A stretch of DNA of 64,000 nt from Syntrophotalea acetylenivorans (GTDB lineage: Bacteria > Desulfobacterota > Desulfuromonadia > Desulfuromonadales > Syntrophotaleaceae): contig NZ_CP015519.1 of the NCBI RefSeq assembly GCF_001887775.1, positions 2,418,001 to 2,482,000 of the forward strand, read 5' to 3'. The notes under the pieces were generated by a model. That model had not been told where the DNA came from and ran no database searches. It saw only the letters and a list, made by a program, of their open reading frames with translations. The position numbers and the translations under genes are program-made. Below, in pieces: positions 34,290-43,677 of this stretch (position 1 is its first letter; every line of letters starts with the position of its first letter).

Positions 34290-35663
34290 ATGGTGCGTAA
34301 GCGAAATGTGTTGCTGGTGGATGAGGATCAAATCCGCTGTCGGGCTGTAACGACCTTGCTCGAAGAGCACGGCTATGCGGTGAGCAGTCTGCATAGCGGT
34401 CAAGAGGCGGTGAAGCGCCTCGAGGTCGAGTCTTTCGACCTGTTGCTTATCGATCAACAGTTGCCCGATCTCAGCGGTTTAGAGCTGTTGCGCCAAGTGC
34501 GCAGTCAAGACGATTCCACCAATGTCCTGCTGACGACGCCGGCTGACGGCTCTGATGTCATCGTTGAAGCACTGCGTCTTGGCGCCTTCGAGTGTCTGAA
34601 ACGCCCTTGTGATATGGACGAGTTGGTTCTCACCGTCGATCGCGCTCTGGAGACCGATCAACTCAAACGGGAAGTGGAGTTGCTGCGTTCGGCCAGTGGC
34701 AAAAGCTACGGTATCGAGAACATCGTCGGCAACAGCCGTGCTCTGCAGCAGGTGCTGGACATTGTCCGCAAGGTGGCTCTTAGCGAAGCTGGCACGGTTC
34801 TCGTTCAGGGTGAAAGCGGCACGGGGAAGGAACTCATTGCCCGGGCCATCCATCACGAGAGCTCTCGCGCCGATCAGCCCTTTATGGCCATTAACTGTTC
34901 GGCAGTGCCGGAGACCCTGCTCGAAAGTGAATTGATGGGGTATGAGAAGGGGGCTTTTACCGACGCCAAGACACAGAAGAAGGGGCTTTTCGAGCTGGCT
35001 GACGGCGGCACCGTGTTCCTCGATGAAATTGGCGATATGAGTCCGGCCATGCAGGTCAAACTACTGCGGATTCTCGAGGAACGGGCATTTCGTCGCGTCG
35101 GTGGTACCCGGGACATCAAGGTGGATGTGCGAATCGTTTCAGCCACCAACCGGGACCTGGTCAAGGCCATGGAGGATGAGTCCTTTCGCAGCGACCTTTA
35201 CTATCGCATCGGCGTCATCCCCATTCAGCTGCCCCCGTTACGAGAGCGCCGTGAGGATATCCCGGAATTGGCCGCGCATTTTATCCACCAGTTCAATTGT
35301 GAATTTGGCAAGCGAGTCAACGGTATTTCGCGGATGGCGGAGAAGATCCTGGTCGAATATCCCTGGCCCGGCAATATTCGCGAACTGAAAAATGTGATCG
35401 AGCGAGCGGTTATTCTCGAATGCGAGGATCAGTTGCTGGTGGAAAATTTACCACGGGAGATGGTCGACAAGACCGTTTGTGGCCAGGTCGGGCCCCTTAA
35501 CTTTCGTTTGCCGCCCGAAGGGATTGATATCGAGGATGTGGAACGGGAGTTGATTCGCCAGGCGTTGGAACTCGCAGAAGGTAATCAATCCAAAGCCGCC
35601 AAGTTGCTAAACCTAGGCATCGATGCCCTGCGCTATCGAATGAAAAAGTTTGATTATATGTAG
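34290..35663 (+). CDS. Sigma-54-dependent response regulator (NtrC family)
   Basis: 457 residues. Receiver about 1-125: acidic pair in VDEDQ, phospho-acceptor Asp in LLLIDQQLPD, Lys in LKRP. AAA+ domain about 140-375: Walker A GESGTGKE, Walker B TVFLDEIGDM, and GAFTDA in place of the usual sigma-54-contact loop GAFTGA, a known variant. Fis-type helix-turn-helix at the end (GNQSKAAKLLNLGIDALRYR). It would turn on sigma-54 promoters when phosphorylated. No cognate kinase lies next to it. Targets are unknown. Confidence 0.93.
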   Translation: MVRKRNVLLVDEDQIRCRAVTTLLEEHGYAVSSLHSGQEAVKRLEVESFDLLLIDQQLPDLSGLELLRQVRSQDDSTNVLLTTPADGSDVIVEALRLGAFECLKRPCDMDELVLTVDRALETDQLKREVELLRSASGKSYGIENIVGNSRALQQVLDIVRKVALSEAGTVLVQGESGTGKELIARAIHHESSRADQPFMAINCSAVPETLLESELMGYEKGAFTDAKTQKKGLFELADGGTVFLDEIGDMSPAMQVKLLRILEERAFRRVGGTRDIKVDVRIVSATNRDLVKAMEDESFRSDLYYRIGVIPIQLPPLRERREDIPELAAHFIHQFNCEFGKRVNGISRMAEKILVEYPWPGNIRELKNVIERAVILECEDQLLVENLPREMVDKTVCGQVGPLNFRLPPEGIDIEDVERELIRQALELAEGNQSKAAKLLNLGIDALRYRMKKFDYM

Positions 35664-35671
35664 TTTGATCG

Positions 35672-35698
35672 AAGCGGGCCCCTGGGCCCGCTTTTTTA
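35672..35698 (+). terminator. Rho-independent terminator
   Basis: AAGCGGGCCC and GGGCCCGCTT, nine or ten paired bases with a tiny loop, followed by TTTTTT. It lies nine bases after the response regulator stop. Confidence 0.88.
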
Positions 35699-35788
35699 AT
35701 ATCTGAATAGCAGAGGACCAGGGCTCGTTTCATGTTGCTTTATCCCGTGATGCGGGTACAGGTCTTTTTCTCTATTTTCCTTCCTCAA

Positions 35789-36523
35789 TTACGAAGATTC
35801 TTCGCAACCAATACAGCGCTGTAAACCATCGAAAGCGATTTCCAGGTCGATACCAAAATTCGCGGCTAGAGCAGCGAGTTGGTCACAGGCCGAGTGCTCA
35901 TCGCCGATAATCGCACTGCCGCAGTGGGTGACGATTACGGACTCGACTCCGGCAGCACGGCACCATTGCAGCTGCTCTGAAACGGGAGCATGGCCGCAGG
36001 CTCGTCCCTGCTCGACACGGAGCAAAGAGTTATCAAGGGCGCTGCCGTCGCCGATATAGAGATCGACTCCTTTTAAAGTAGTGGCTGGTTCCATAAGAGC
36101 CGCCACGTCGGGAGCGTAAAAGAGGCAGGTGTTTCCGGTCTGAATGCGGAGCCCGACGGTTGGGGCTCGTAAGGAATGGAACAGTGGCACCGCTTGGATG
36201 AGCAGGCCGTTAATGGCCTGCATTTTCCCTGCTTCAAGCAGTCGTTTTTCGGTGAGAGGATAGTCGGCGAGCCGCTGCCAGGTGTCCGCTGTTGCGTAGA
36301 CCGGGCAGGGGGCACCCTGTTCCAGGCCCCCGCTGTGATCGGGATGAGCGTGGGTAAGCAGCAGGGCCTCGGGTGCCAGGTGCGGCAATTCCTCCAGCCA
36401 ATCGCTTCCGCAGTCGATCATGACTCGGCCTTGCGGCCCTTCAAAAAGCAGGGCGCTGTGCAGGCGGTGGCGAGTGTTGCTGAAACCGCTGGAATTTCCC
36501 GTGCCGAGAAAAGTCAGCTGCAT
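35789..36523 (-). CDS. Metallo-beta-lactamase fold hydrolase (PhnP-like)
   Basis: 244 residues from ATG 36523 (AGGAAAAAG upstream). LTFLGTGNSSGF at the start and LLTHAHPDHSGGLEQ carry the HxHxDH zinc motif; FYAPDVAALME, YIGDGSALD and VIVTHCGSAIIGDE supply the later ligands. It is like the PhnP/phosphoribosyl cyclic phosphodiesterase type of the fold. It contains no signal peptide, so it is cytosolic. The photolyase gene is upstream on the same strand, 38 bases away. Confidence 0.85.
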   Translation of the reverse strand: MQLTFLGTGNSSGFSNTRHRLHSALLFEGPQGRVMIDCGSDWLEELPHLAPEALLLTHAHPDHSGGLEQGAPCPVYATADTWQRLADYPLTEKRLLEAGKMQAINGLLIQAVPLFHSLRAPTVGLRIQTGNTCLFYAPDVAALMEPATTLKGVDLYIGDGSALDNSLLRVEQGRACGHAPVSEQLQWCRAAGVESVIVTHCGSAIIGDEHSACDQLAALAANFGIDLEIAFDGLQRCIGCEESS

Positions 36524-36561
36524 GGGTCTTTTTCCTGGTCTTGAGCGGGAGAATAATGGGG

Positions 36562-38031
36562 TCAATCCGGTCCGTAGCGACGCAGATAATTTTTTACCGA
36601 AACCTTACGTGCCGTATTTAGTGAGCTCATGTAGCGGATTTTGCCGAAGATGGGACGTTCCGGCCCCCAGGCCCGATCAAAACGTCCCAGACACCAACCG
36701 ATACCGCTGTAGCTGTTGGGATCGCGACCGTCAAGAGCAAGACGGTCGTTGAGGTCGATCATCACCTTCAGAGCTGCCTTCGGCGAGGGGGACCATTCGA
36801 GAATCTTTTTGCCCCATAGCATGCGCAGATAATTGTGTATCCGGCCTTCCCGAACCAGCTGCCTTTGGGCCGCATTCCACAGCGCATCGTGGGTTTGCGA
36901 GGCGGCCAGTTCTTCAGCCGAATAGAGATAAGGTCGCGGATCGTCGGCATGATGGTTCAGAGTCTGTTGGGCCCACTCGGGCAGGGAGTCGACCTGCTGG
37001 TAATCGTCCCGGCGATGGCAGAGCTGATAACCGAGCTCGCGCCAGGTGATGAGCTGGTCGAGAAAGGCTTCGCTGTTCTCATTCAACCCCCACCAGCCGC
37101 TTCGCTGTCCACGGCATTCCAGAGACAGGTGGCCGGGTGTCCAGCCTTCTTGAGTCAACAGCCGCTGAACCAACTGGTGCGGGCTGATGTGTCCCCAGCG
37201 CAGGTGGGCAGAGAGTCCACTGGTAATCTCCCGCTCCGGCTGATTGCGCTGTTCGACATAGCGCGGCAACCCCTCTGCCAGAAAGCGTTCAAAAAGTACT
37301 TCCGCTGCTTGATAACCGCCGGATTGCTTAACCGGCTGAACTTGCTGGTCGATGGGTAGCTGATAAAGGCTGTTGTGCTGCCCTTTGAGCAGGTTATCGC
37401 TGAATGTCGACTCTGGTTTCGACAGGATCTCGGGCTTTTTCTTCAGTTGAGGTAGCCTGGTTTCCCTTAGGGGGTCGGCCAGCGGCATGGTGAGCAGGTG
37501 CCCTGCCAGTTGCCGCTGTAAAAAACGGCGAAAAGAGTAGGCGGTAGTGAAATCCCGGTCGGTCGCCCGTAAGGGCAAGATGCCGTTGCCATCGATGACT
37601 TCGATGCAGATGGGCAGAGCTTTAGCCAATGCGCTTAGCTGTTGTCTCTGCTCAAGCAGGGGATGCTCGTCGGTAACCAGCAGGCAGGTTTCCTGGCCGA
37701 TTTGTGTTAACAGTGCACCGATCTGGCCCGGTTGTTGTTCGACAAAGGGATGGTATGCCACGCTCTTGTCGGCAAACTGTCGGGCATTGTCAGCCATGCC
37801 ATCGAGGGCAAAGTGATGATGACGCAGGTTCGCGCAAGGCTCATCGCAAGCCAGGGTTTCGACGATCAACAGAGGGCGTTGCAGTTCAATGGCTCGCTGC
37901 ACAGCGTGCTGTAGGGAAAAATTCCAGAAGGGTCGTCGTGCGGCGCGCATCCAATACAGCACGTAGCGGCCACGGTCTTGAATCGGCAGGTCGTTGGCTG
38001 TCGAAATTCGCTCGGCTGGAACGGCATGCAT
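36562..38031 (-). CDS. Class II CPD DNA photolyase
   Basis: 489 residues. An N-terminal antenna-type domain (YVLYWMRAARRPFWNFSLQHA) is followed by the FAD-binding helical domain. The class II signature is clear: THDALWNAAQRQLV, IHNYLRMLWGKKILEWS, LNDRLALDGRDPNSYSGI and GWCLGRFDRAWGPERPIFG. The enzyme reverses UV-made cyclobutane pyrimidine dimers using light. A light-driven repair enzyme suggests the organism lives where light reaches, such as sediment surface or shallow water. Confidence 0.93.
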   Translation of the reverse strand: MHAVPAERISTANDLPIQDRGRYVLYWMRAARRPFWNFSLQHAVQRAIELQRPLLIVETLACDEPCANLRHHHFALDGMADNARQFADKSVAYHPFVEQQPGQIGALLTQIGQETCLLVTDEHPLLEQRQQLSALAKALPICIEVIDGNGILPLRATDRDFTTAYSFRRFLQRQLAGHLLTMPLADPLRETRLPQLKKKPEILSKPESTFSDNLLKGQHNSLYQLPIDQQVQPVKQSGGYQAAEVLFERFLAEGLPRYVEQRNQPEREITSGLSAHLRWGHISPHQLVQRLLTQEGWTPGHLSLECRGQRSGWWGLNENSEAFLDQLITWRELGYQLCHRRDDYQQVDSLPEWAQQTLNHHADDPRPYLYSAEELAASQTHDALWNAAQRQLVREGRIHNYLRMLWGKKILEWSPSPKAALKVMIDLNDRLALDGRDPNSYSGIGWCLGRFDRAWGPERPIFGKIRYMSSLNTARKVSVKNYLRRYGPD

Positions 38032-38053
38032 GGCGGGCTCCTTGTAGTTCAGC

Positions 38054-38899
38054 TCAGGCGGGTTGTCCCGGTTGCTGGCCGCAGGTAGTTACCTTGCCAA
38101 TCATTGGAGCCGCCAGCCCCTGTTCCTGCAGCGCCTTTTTAACCCGCTCCAGAATGTCGCTGGCCAAGATACGTTCCAGACGAATTTCATGCACATAGGC
38201 TTTGATGGTGAAGCGGGTCGAAAATCGGTAGTCGAAGCGGTCCTCGATCAGCACCGCGATCGGTTTGCCGAGATGCACGTAGGGGGAGCAGGCTGCGGCC
38301 TCCCAGGCAAGTTCTTTGACCGGCCCCACCGGGACGTCGGCCGGCAGATGAAAACGAACCACGACCATTTCATTGAGTTGGCCGGCGTTGGCGTTGCTTA
38401 CTGCCTGGGTCTGAACCAGGGCATTGGGGAAGGTTACCACCGAGTCTTCAAAGGTGCGGATCTGCACGGAGCGCAGGCCGATATTGACCACTTCTCCGTA
38501 GTGCTCTCCGACCTGAATCATATCGCCGATGTGAAAAGGCCGCTCAAAAAGAATCAGGACGCCGGCAACAATGTTGCGTATTAGATCCTGTGCGCCCAGT
38601 CCCAGAGCCAGACCGGCGGAAGCGGAGACGGCCAGTAACGTGTTGAGGGGCGGATGGATGATGACAAACAAGATGTAGGCTACGGCAGAGATCCAGCACA
38701 GAAGCCGCAGCACCGGGTAGAGACCTGAGATCAGCAGTCGTTGGCGGCTGAAGCGCGCAGCCAGGACATTGAGCGCCCAACGGAGCAGCCATAATCCGGC
38801 TGCGGTCAGGACAATGATCAGCAGACTGGCCAACAAGCGGTCTCCGGACAGGTGCTGGCGAAAGAAGTCTGGCAGGGGTAGTACTTGCAGGTCTTTCAT
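38054..38899 (-). CDS. Small-conductance mechanosensitive channel family protein (MscS-like)
   Basis: 281 residues. Three membrane helices, then the pore helix ASAGLALGLGAQDLIRNIVAGVLILFERPF, the MscS TM3 pattern, then IGDMIQVGEHYGEVVNIGLRS and TFPNALVQTQAV of the beta domain. It releases solutes on osmotic down-shock. ATG 38899 follows GGAG at the right distance; the GTG just before is less likely. The gene lies 18 bases after the AAA ATPase stop, in one probable operon with corA. Confidence 0.9.
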   Translation of the reverse strand: MKDLQVLPLPDFFRQHLSGDRLLASLLIIVLTAAGLWLLRWALNVLAARFSRQRLLISGLYPVLRLLCWISAVAYILFVIIHPPLNTLLAVSASAGLALGLGAQDLIRNIVAGVLILFERPFHIGDMIQVGEHYGEVVNIGLRSVQIRTFEDSVVTFPNALVQTQAVSNANAGQLNEMVVVRFHLPADVPVGPVKELAWEAAACSPYVHLGKPIAVLIEDRFDYRFSTRFTIKAYVHEIRLERILASDILERVKKALQEQGLAAPMIGKVTTCGQQPGQPA

Positions 38900-38917
38900 C
38901 ACGGCTCCTTGGGCAGT

Positions 38918-41260
38918 TTACAAAAGGATATTATGCCCTTCGAGAGTGGCGGTCACCGGTGCGAAGAAGAGGGGACTGAGTTGGTAGCGCTCCGGGGCGT
39001 TTCCCTCTGGCGTACATTCCAGCAGGTTAAGTTGAGCGAGGTGGTCGAGGAGCATGTGGCTGCGCAGGGTATCGCAGTTAAAAATGGCCGTGTGTTCGGC
39101 GGTGGTAAGCTCTCCGTGAGCGACAATTTCGGCGAGAGCGTAGAGTTGCTGGCGGTCAAGGGAGCGCAGAGAACTATAGTCCAGCTTTCCCAAGGGCTGG
39201 ACAGTCAGGGTTTCCTGTGTCTGGTCGTAAGCAAGGCAAAGCAACCAGTAGTAGAGAGCCGCCTGCATGTTGCCCCGACTGGCGGCGAACAGATCGGCAA
39301 AGAACCGCTCCTGAAGCGAATTCTGATCCGCACCGGTTTTCTTTGCTGGGTTGCCGGTAGGATTATTGTCCAGGAATACCACTGGGTAACTGCTGGTCTG
39401 CAGTCGTAACAGCAGGGCGTCTCGCATTTCGGACTGGGTTCCGAACAGGGTTTGTAGCTGGTGGGTGAAGTAGCGATCGATCTGCAGCAGATGTTGCATT
39501 CGTTGCCAGGGATATTTTCGACAGGTGATTATCCACAGCAGGCGGCGACGGGTGGCCAGCACTAGCCGCAAAAACGTTCGAGCGCTCTGCAGTCCGCCCG
39601 GCGTACGCAGTAGCAACCGGTGAGCATTATTAACGATGACGACCGCCGGAGGCAACTGGTTCAGCTGTCTTTCGAGGGTATCCAGATCTTTGGGAATGGC
39701 TGGCAAGTTGAACCAGCCGGTGCAGAGCTCGAGCAGTTGCGTAGCGCTGCCAAGCCGGTTATCGATCGTGAGGTGATGAATGGTTGTCTGTGAGTCGAGT
39801 TCGCTTTCGAAACAATTGACCAACGAAGATTTTCCGCTGCCGTGGGGGCCGACCACCGCTATGCTGCACAGACGCCCCTTCTGCCAGCGGCTAAACAATT
39901 CACGCAGGGTTTCCAGCTCGGTTTCTTTGCCGACCAGAAACTCACGATTTTTCAATGCTCCCATGGTGAACAGGCGACGACAGACCGGCGGCAGTGAGGT
40001 CGACCGCAAAAGAATATCCGCTGCCGTTGGCAGGTCGGAAAGCTGTTGAAGGGTTTCCTCCTTGCCCCGGTCGCCACCGGATTTAAAAAACAACCGGTGG
40101 CGAAGAGAGGACAGTTGCTCCCCGCGAGCCGCCAGATATTGTAGAGGTTTGTCCAACCCCTGGCGACCCTGTTTGCGCCAGCGAGTCAATGTCCGGCCCA
40201 GTCTCCTTTGGCTGTGCAAAGCCCGCTCCTGCAGACTCAGGTCTCGCTGCAGGTCTCGGGGAATGAGAGCCAGGATTTCATCTCGGTCACGGTCCAGTTC
40301 CGTAAGCAGCTGTTGCCAGGCTTCCTTAAGGGGGGCAGCTATGGTCAGTAGCTGATCGGCTGCCCGCGTCAGGGTGTCGGCTACCAGGCGTGCTGTCTCG
40401 TTTAGTTGCTGATCCGCTGAGGGGTTTGGCTCGGGACTGCTCAGGTCGGTGGCCAGGCCGGCGCAGTCATCGGCGGCAGTATCCAGGTTAAAGCGCAAGT
40501 TGCGCCACAGGTCGGCAAAGGCGCGGGACATTTCTTCATGCTGCTGTTGACAGTTTTCAAGGGCCGGCAGCTGATTGTTTTGCAACAGGGCGGGCTGATG
40601 ACGATTGAGGGTATCGCACGGTTCGCTGTGCAGCACCCGGTAGCGGCGCCGTAGTTGCTGGCGCAGGCGTAGATAGGTCAGCCAACGGGCAAAAAATCCA
40701 TGCCCGTTGCAAGCCTGCTCGAGAAGTCGTTCTCCTTCGATCTGCCAGATCGAGCGGCCTGCTGCTTCCTGCTGTTGCTGTCGATCAATGATCAACACCA
40801 GTTCTACCGGCATTTCGCTGCAGGGTTTCGACCAGGCGGCCGTCAGGGTCTGCAGGATATCGCCTGGCACAGGTTTCTTCAGCCCAACCCGCCGCAGGCT
40901 GCGTTCGAGACTTGAGCGCACCCGATCGTAGAGCCAGAGGATGCGCCCCTCGATGGAGCGAGCCAGCCCGGAAACCGCTGCCGGCGATAGCGGTTTGGTT
41001 GCCAGGGTGGCGGCAAATTCCTCGCCCAGCTGTTCATTGGCCTTGCGTAGAAAACCGGCAGCCTTTGTCAATTCGCTGTCCAGCTTCTGCCCGGTTTCGG
41101 CCAGCTTTCGGTCGGCTTGATCCAGGGCATCTTTTACTGCAGCGTCCATCTGTTGCAGCATGCCATCAAGCAACGGTCGTTGGTCGGCTTGGCTGAGAAA
41201 AGGGTCTTTTTGGGCCAGTCCGGTCAGTTGTCTGTGGCAGTTGGAGGGATTCAAAGCCAT
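38918..41260 (-). CDS. Large AAA/STAND-type ATPase with long coiled-coil N terminus
   Basis: 780 residues from ATG 41260 (GAGGAAACG upstream). The first 420 or so residues are helical, rich in Leu, Gln and Arg, and predicted coiled coil. Walker A is GPHGSGKSSLVN (about 470). The Walker B position reads VVIVNNAHRLLL, where a DD/DE pair would be expected: both are Asn, so hydrolysis may be altered. LLWIITCRKYPW could be the sensor strand. A helical region then winged-helix-like segments (LYALAEIVAHGELTTAEH) end it. It overlaps corA by ten bases and precedes mscS, so it likely serves ion or osmotic response. Function unknown. Confidence 0.75.
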   Translation of the reverse strand: MALNPSNCHRQLTGLAQKDPFLSQADQRPLLDGMLQQMDAAVKDALDQADRKLAETGQKLDSELTKAAGFLRKANEQLGEEFAATLATKPLSPAAVSGLARSIEGRILWLYDRVRSSLERSLRRVGLKKPVPGDILQTLTAAWSKPCSEMPVELVLIIDRQQQQEAAGRSIWQIEGERLLEQACNGHGFFARWLTYLRLRQQLRRRYRVLHSEPCDTLNRHQPALLQNNQLPALENCQQQHEEMSRAFADLWRNLRFNLDTAADDCAGLATDLSSPEPNPSADQQLNETARLVADTLTRAADQLLTIAAPLKEAWQQLLTELDRDRDEILALIPRDLQRDLSLQERALHSQRRLGRTLTRWRKQGRQGLDKPLQYLAARGEQLSSLRHRLFFKSGGDRGKEETLQQLSDLPTAADILLRSTSLPPVCRRLFTMGALKNREFLVGKETELETLRELFSRWQKGRLCSIAVVGPHGSGKSSLVNCFESELDSQTTIHHLTIDNRLGSATQLLELCTGWFNLPAIPKDLDTLERQLNQLPPAVVIVNNAHRLLLRTPGGLQSARTFLRLVLATRRRLLWIITCRKYPWQRMQHLLQIDRYFTHQLQTLFGTQSEMRDALLLRLQTSSYPVVFLDNNPTGNPAKKTGADQNSLQERFFADLFAASRGNMQAALYYWLLCLAYDQTQETLTVQPLGKLDYSSLRSLDRQQLYALAEIVAHGELTTAEHTAIFNCDTLRSHMLLDHLAQLNLLECTPEGNAPERYQLSPLFFAPVTATLEGHNILL

Positions 41261-42366
41261 CGTTTCCTCTTGAAATAATAGATCATGATGCCCCCTACGG
41301 TCAGCATGATCAGCCAAAGTGCCGGGTAACTCCAACGCCAGTGCAGCTCCGGGATGTGGTCAAAGTTCATGCCGTAGATGCCGGCGATGAAAGTCAGAGG
41401 GATGAAGATGGTGGCGATGATGGTTAGAACCTTCATGACCTCGTTCATGCGGTTGCTGATGATGGAAAGATACAGGTCCAGCAACCCGGAGAGAACATCC
41501 CGGAAAGTTTCCACCGTGTCGAGGATCTGAATGGTGTGATCGTAGACATCCCGCAAAAAAATGCCGGTGGCATCGGTTACGAGAGCCGATTCATTGCGTT
41601 GCATGCCGCCGATAAGCTCCCGCAGGGGCCAAACCGCTTTGCGCAGGAGGATCATCTCCCGCTTGAAATGATGAATTTTGTTCAGGGTTTCCGGAGTTGG
41701 TCGTGAAACCAGTTCCTCTTCAAGCAGTTCCACCTGTTCGCCGATCTGCTCAAGGATGACAAAATAACTGTCAACCACCGAATCGAGCAGGGCGTAGGCC
41801 AGATAATCGCTTCCCATCTTCCGGATACGCCCTTTGTTGTTGCGCAGCCTTTCCCGCACCCCTTCAAAGACGTCGCCCTGTTTTTCCTGAAAGGACAGCA
41901 CTGTATTAGGAGTCAGAACAAAACTGACCTGCTCAGTATGAATCTCCGCAGATGGTATGTCGTAATGAAGCATCTTCAAGACTATAAAGAGGTAGCTGTC
42001 GAAATCTTCAAACTTTGGACGATGTTCAGTATTGACGATATCTTCCAGTACCAGGGGGTGGAGAGTGAAATTGACGCCAACCTTTTCCAGCAACGGCAGA
42101 TCATGCAAGCCGTTGACATTGATCCAGCTGACCATGGTGGTTTCGGCCGAGGGCCGGCAGTCTAACGGGCTGCTGATTACCTGGTCTGTCATGTGCTGCG
42201 GGTTGTATTCGATGCGACGAATGTCGGCGGCAGCCGTGGGAACCTTGCCGATATGCACCAGGGTGCCCGGGGGGCGGCCCGCCTTGTGAGAAGTTTTGGG
42301 CAGAAGTTTCTTCCGTAAGGTTTTTTTGGTTTTACTCGATTGACGACCGTTGCTGGCCCGGGCCAT
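41251..42366 (-). CDS. corA: CorA-type magnesium/cobalt transporter
   Basis: 371 residues from ATG 42366 (AAGGAG six bases before). The N terminus is basic (KTKKTLRKKLLPKTSHKAGRPPG), then the CorA cytosolic domain with LPLLEKVGVNF and HPLVLEDIVNTEHRPKFE. Two C-terminal membrane helices frame the signature YGMNFDHIPEL. It forms an inner-membrane pentamer passing Mg2+. The longer frame to 42480 is not supported. It begins the corA-AAA-mscS operon. Confidence 0.93.
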   Translation of the reverse strand: MARASNGRQSSKTKKTLRKKLLPKTSHKAGRPPGTLVHIGKVPTAAADIRRIEYNPQHMTDQVISSPLDCRPSAETTMVSWINVNGLHDLPLLEKVGVNFTLHPLVLEDIVNTEHRPKFEDFDSYLFIVLKMLHYDIPSAEIHTEQVSFVLTPNTVLSFQEKQGDVFEGVRERLRNNKGRIRKMGSDYLAYALLDSVVDSYFVILEQIGEQVELLEEELVSRPTPETLNKIHHFKREMILLRKAVWPLRELIGGMQRNESALVTDATGIFLRDVYDHTIQILDTVETFRDVLSGLLDLYLSIISNRMNEVMKVLTIIATIFIPLTFIAGIYGMNFDHIPELHWRWSYPALWLIMLTVGGIMIYYFKRKRWL

Positions 42367-42632
42367 GAGCATCTCCTTAACTTGGGAGCCTGTCGGACGA
42401 CCCATGCGCCGGCTGTAAATTCGGATGTTTGGCCCATGTTTCAGCTCCTTTTTGGCCCATCTACAGCTATGAACCTTCAAATGAGCTAAATTCTGTTCTC
42501 AAATCTCCAAATTCTCGCTTCGGCCCGTATAGTCCGACAAACTCCTATGGTGGCACTATCATGAGGAACTTTGTTACAATTTACTCTAATCCCCATGTTT
42601 TTGCGAGCCACATTCTGTAAAGGATGCTAACT

Positions 42633-43580
42633 ATGGAGAAAATTCGTCTCGGCATCAGCGCTTGCCTGCTTGGGCAAAATGTTCGTTATGACGGCGGGCA
42701 TCAGCTTAATCGCTACCTGCGGGATACCCTGGGGCATTTTGTAGACTATGTGCCAGTCTGCCCCGAGGTGGAGATGGGCCTGTCGATTCCGCGCGAGACC
42801 TTACGGTTGGTGGGCGACCCTGGTGCGCCGCGTCTGGTTTTCTCCAAGAGCGGAGAGGACGTTACTGAGCAAATGACCTCCTGGGCTCAAAAACGCCTTG
42901 ATAAGCTGGAGGCGGAAGGCCTTTGCGGGTTTATTTTTAAGTCCCGCTCCCCAAGCAGTGGCATGGCCCGGGTGAAACTTTATGACCGTAACGGGGTGCC
43001 GAGTAAAAATGGAGTCGGCCTCTTTGCCCGGCTGTTCATGGACCGTTTTCCGATGTTGCCGGTAGAAGAGGACGGGAGACTTAATGATCCGCGTTTGCGG
43101 GAAAACTTTTTGGAAGCGATTTCAACCTTTCGATCCTGGCGCGAGTTGCTGGCAGAGGGATGTATGCCGGCGGCGCTGGTAGAGTTCCATGCCCGGCACA
43201 AACTGTTGCTTATGTCACACAGCGTCGAATTGGCCCGGCAGATGGGTAAACTGGTGGCTAAGGCCGGATTGTTGACGGCGGGCGAGCTATTGACTCAATA
43301 CCAGGCGCTGCTGATGAAAGCGGTTCGCCTGGCGGCGACACCGGCGAAGCACGTCAATGTTTTGCAACATGCCCTTGGTTATTTTAAGCAGCAACTCAGT
43401 GCTGATGAAAAGCAGGAAATGCTCGAACTGTTCGATCAGTATCGCCGGGGTGTGATGCCTTTGAACGTGCCGATAGCCCTGCTAAATCACTACGTACGCA
43501 AGTATCAGCCAGCCTATTTGGATCAGCAGGTTTATTTGCATCCCCATCCTGTCGAATTGCATCTGCGTATCGGCATATAG
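42633..43580 (+). CDS. DUF523 (TudS-like) plus DUF1722 protein
   Basis: 315 residues. The N-terminal DUF523 domain (about 1-145) has ISACLLGQNVRYDGG, VPVCPEVEMGL and FKSRSPSSG with Cys residues that bind an iron-sulfur cluster in thiouracil desulfurase TudS. The C-terminal DUF1722 (about 185-310) has FHARHKLLLMSHS and YRRGVMPLNVPIALLNHY. This two-domain form (E. coli YbgA has DUF1722) often sits with photolyase genes, as here at 36.6-38 kb. ATG 42633 has AAAGG upstream; ATG 42624 is an alternative. RNA-base desulfuration is inference. Confidence 0.88.
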   Translation: MEKIRLGISACLLGQNVRYDGGHQLNRYLRDTLGHFVDYVPVCPEVEMGLSIPRETLRLVGDPGAPRLVFSKSGEDVTEQMTSWAQKRLDKLEAEGLCGFIFKSRSPSSGMARVKLYDRNGVPSKNGVGLFARLFMDRFPMLPVEEDGRLNDPRLRENFLEAISTFRSWRELLAEGCMPAALVEFHARHKLLLMSHSVELARQMGKLVAKAGLLTAGELLTQYQALLMKAVRLAATPAKHVNVLQHALGYFKQQLSADEKQEMLELFDQYRRGVMPLNVPIALLNHYVRKYQPAYLDQQVYLHPHPVELHLRIGI

Positions 43581-43677
43581 CTGATTTTGAGCGCCGTTTT
43601 GTGCTCTTTTTTGCTGCGGCGAAGGATGGGGGTGTAACAAAGACGGGAGAGCGAAGCGGGAATTTAGAGTGGGTTGG

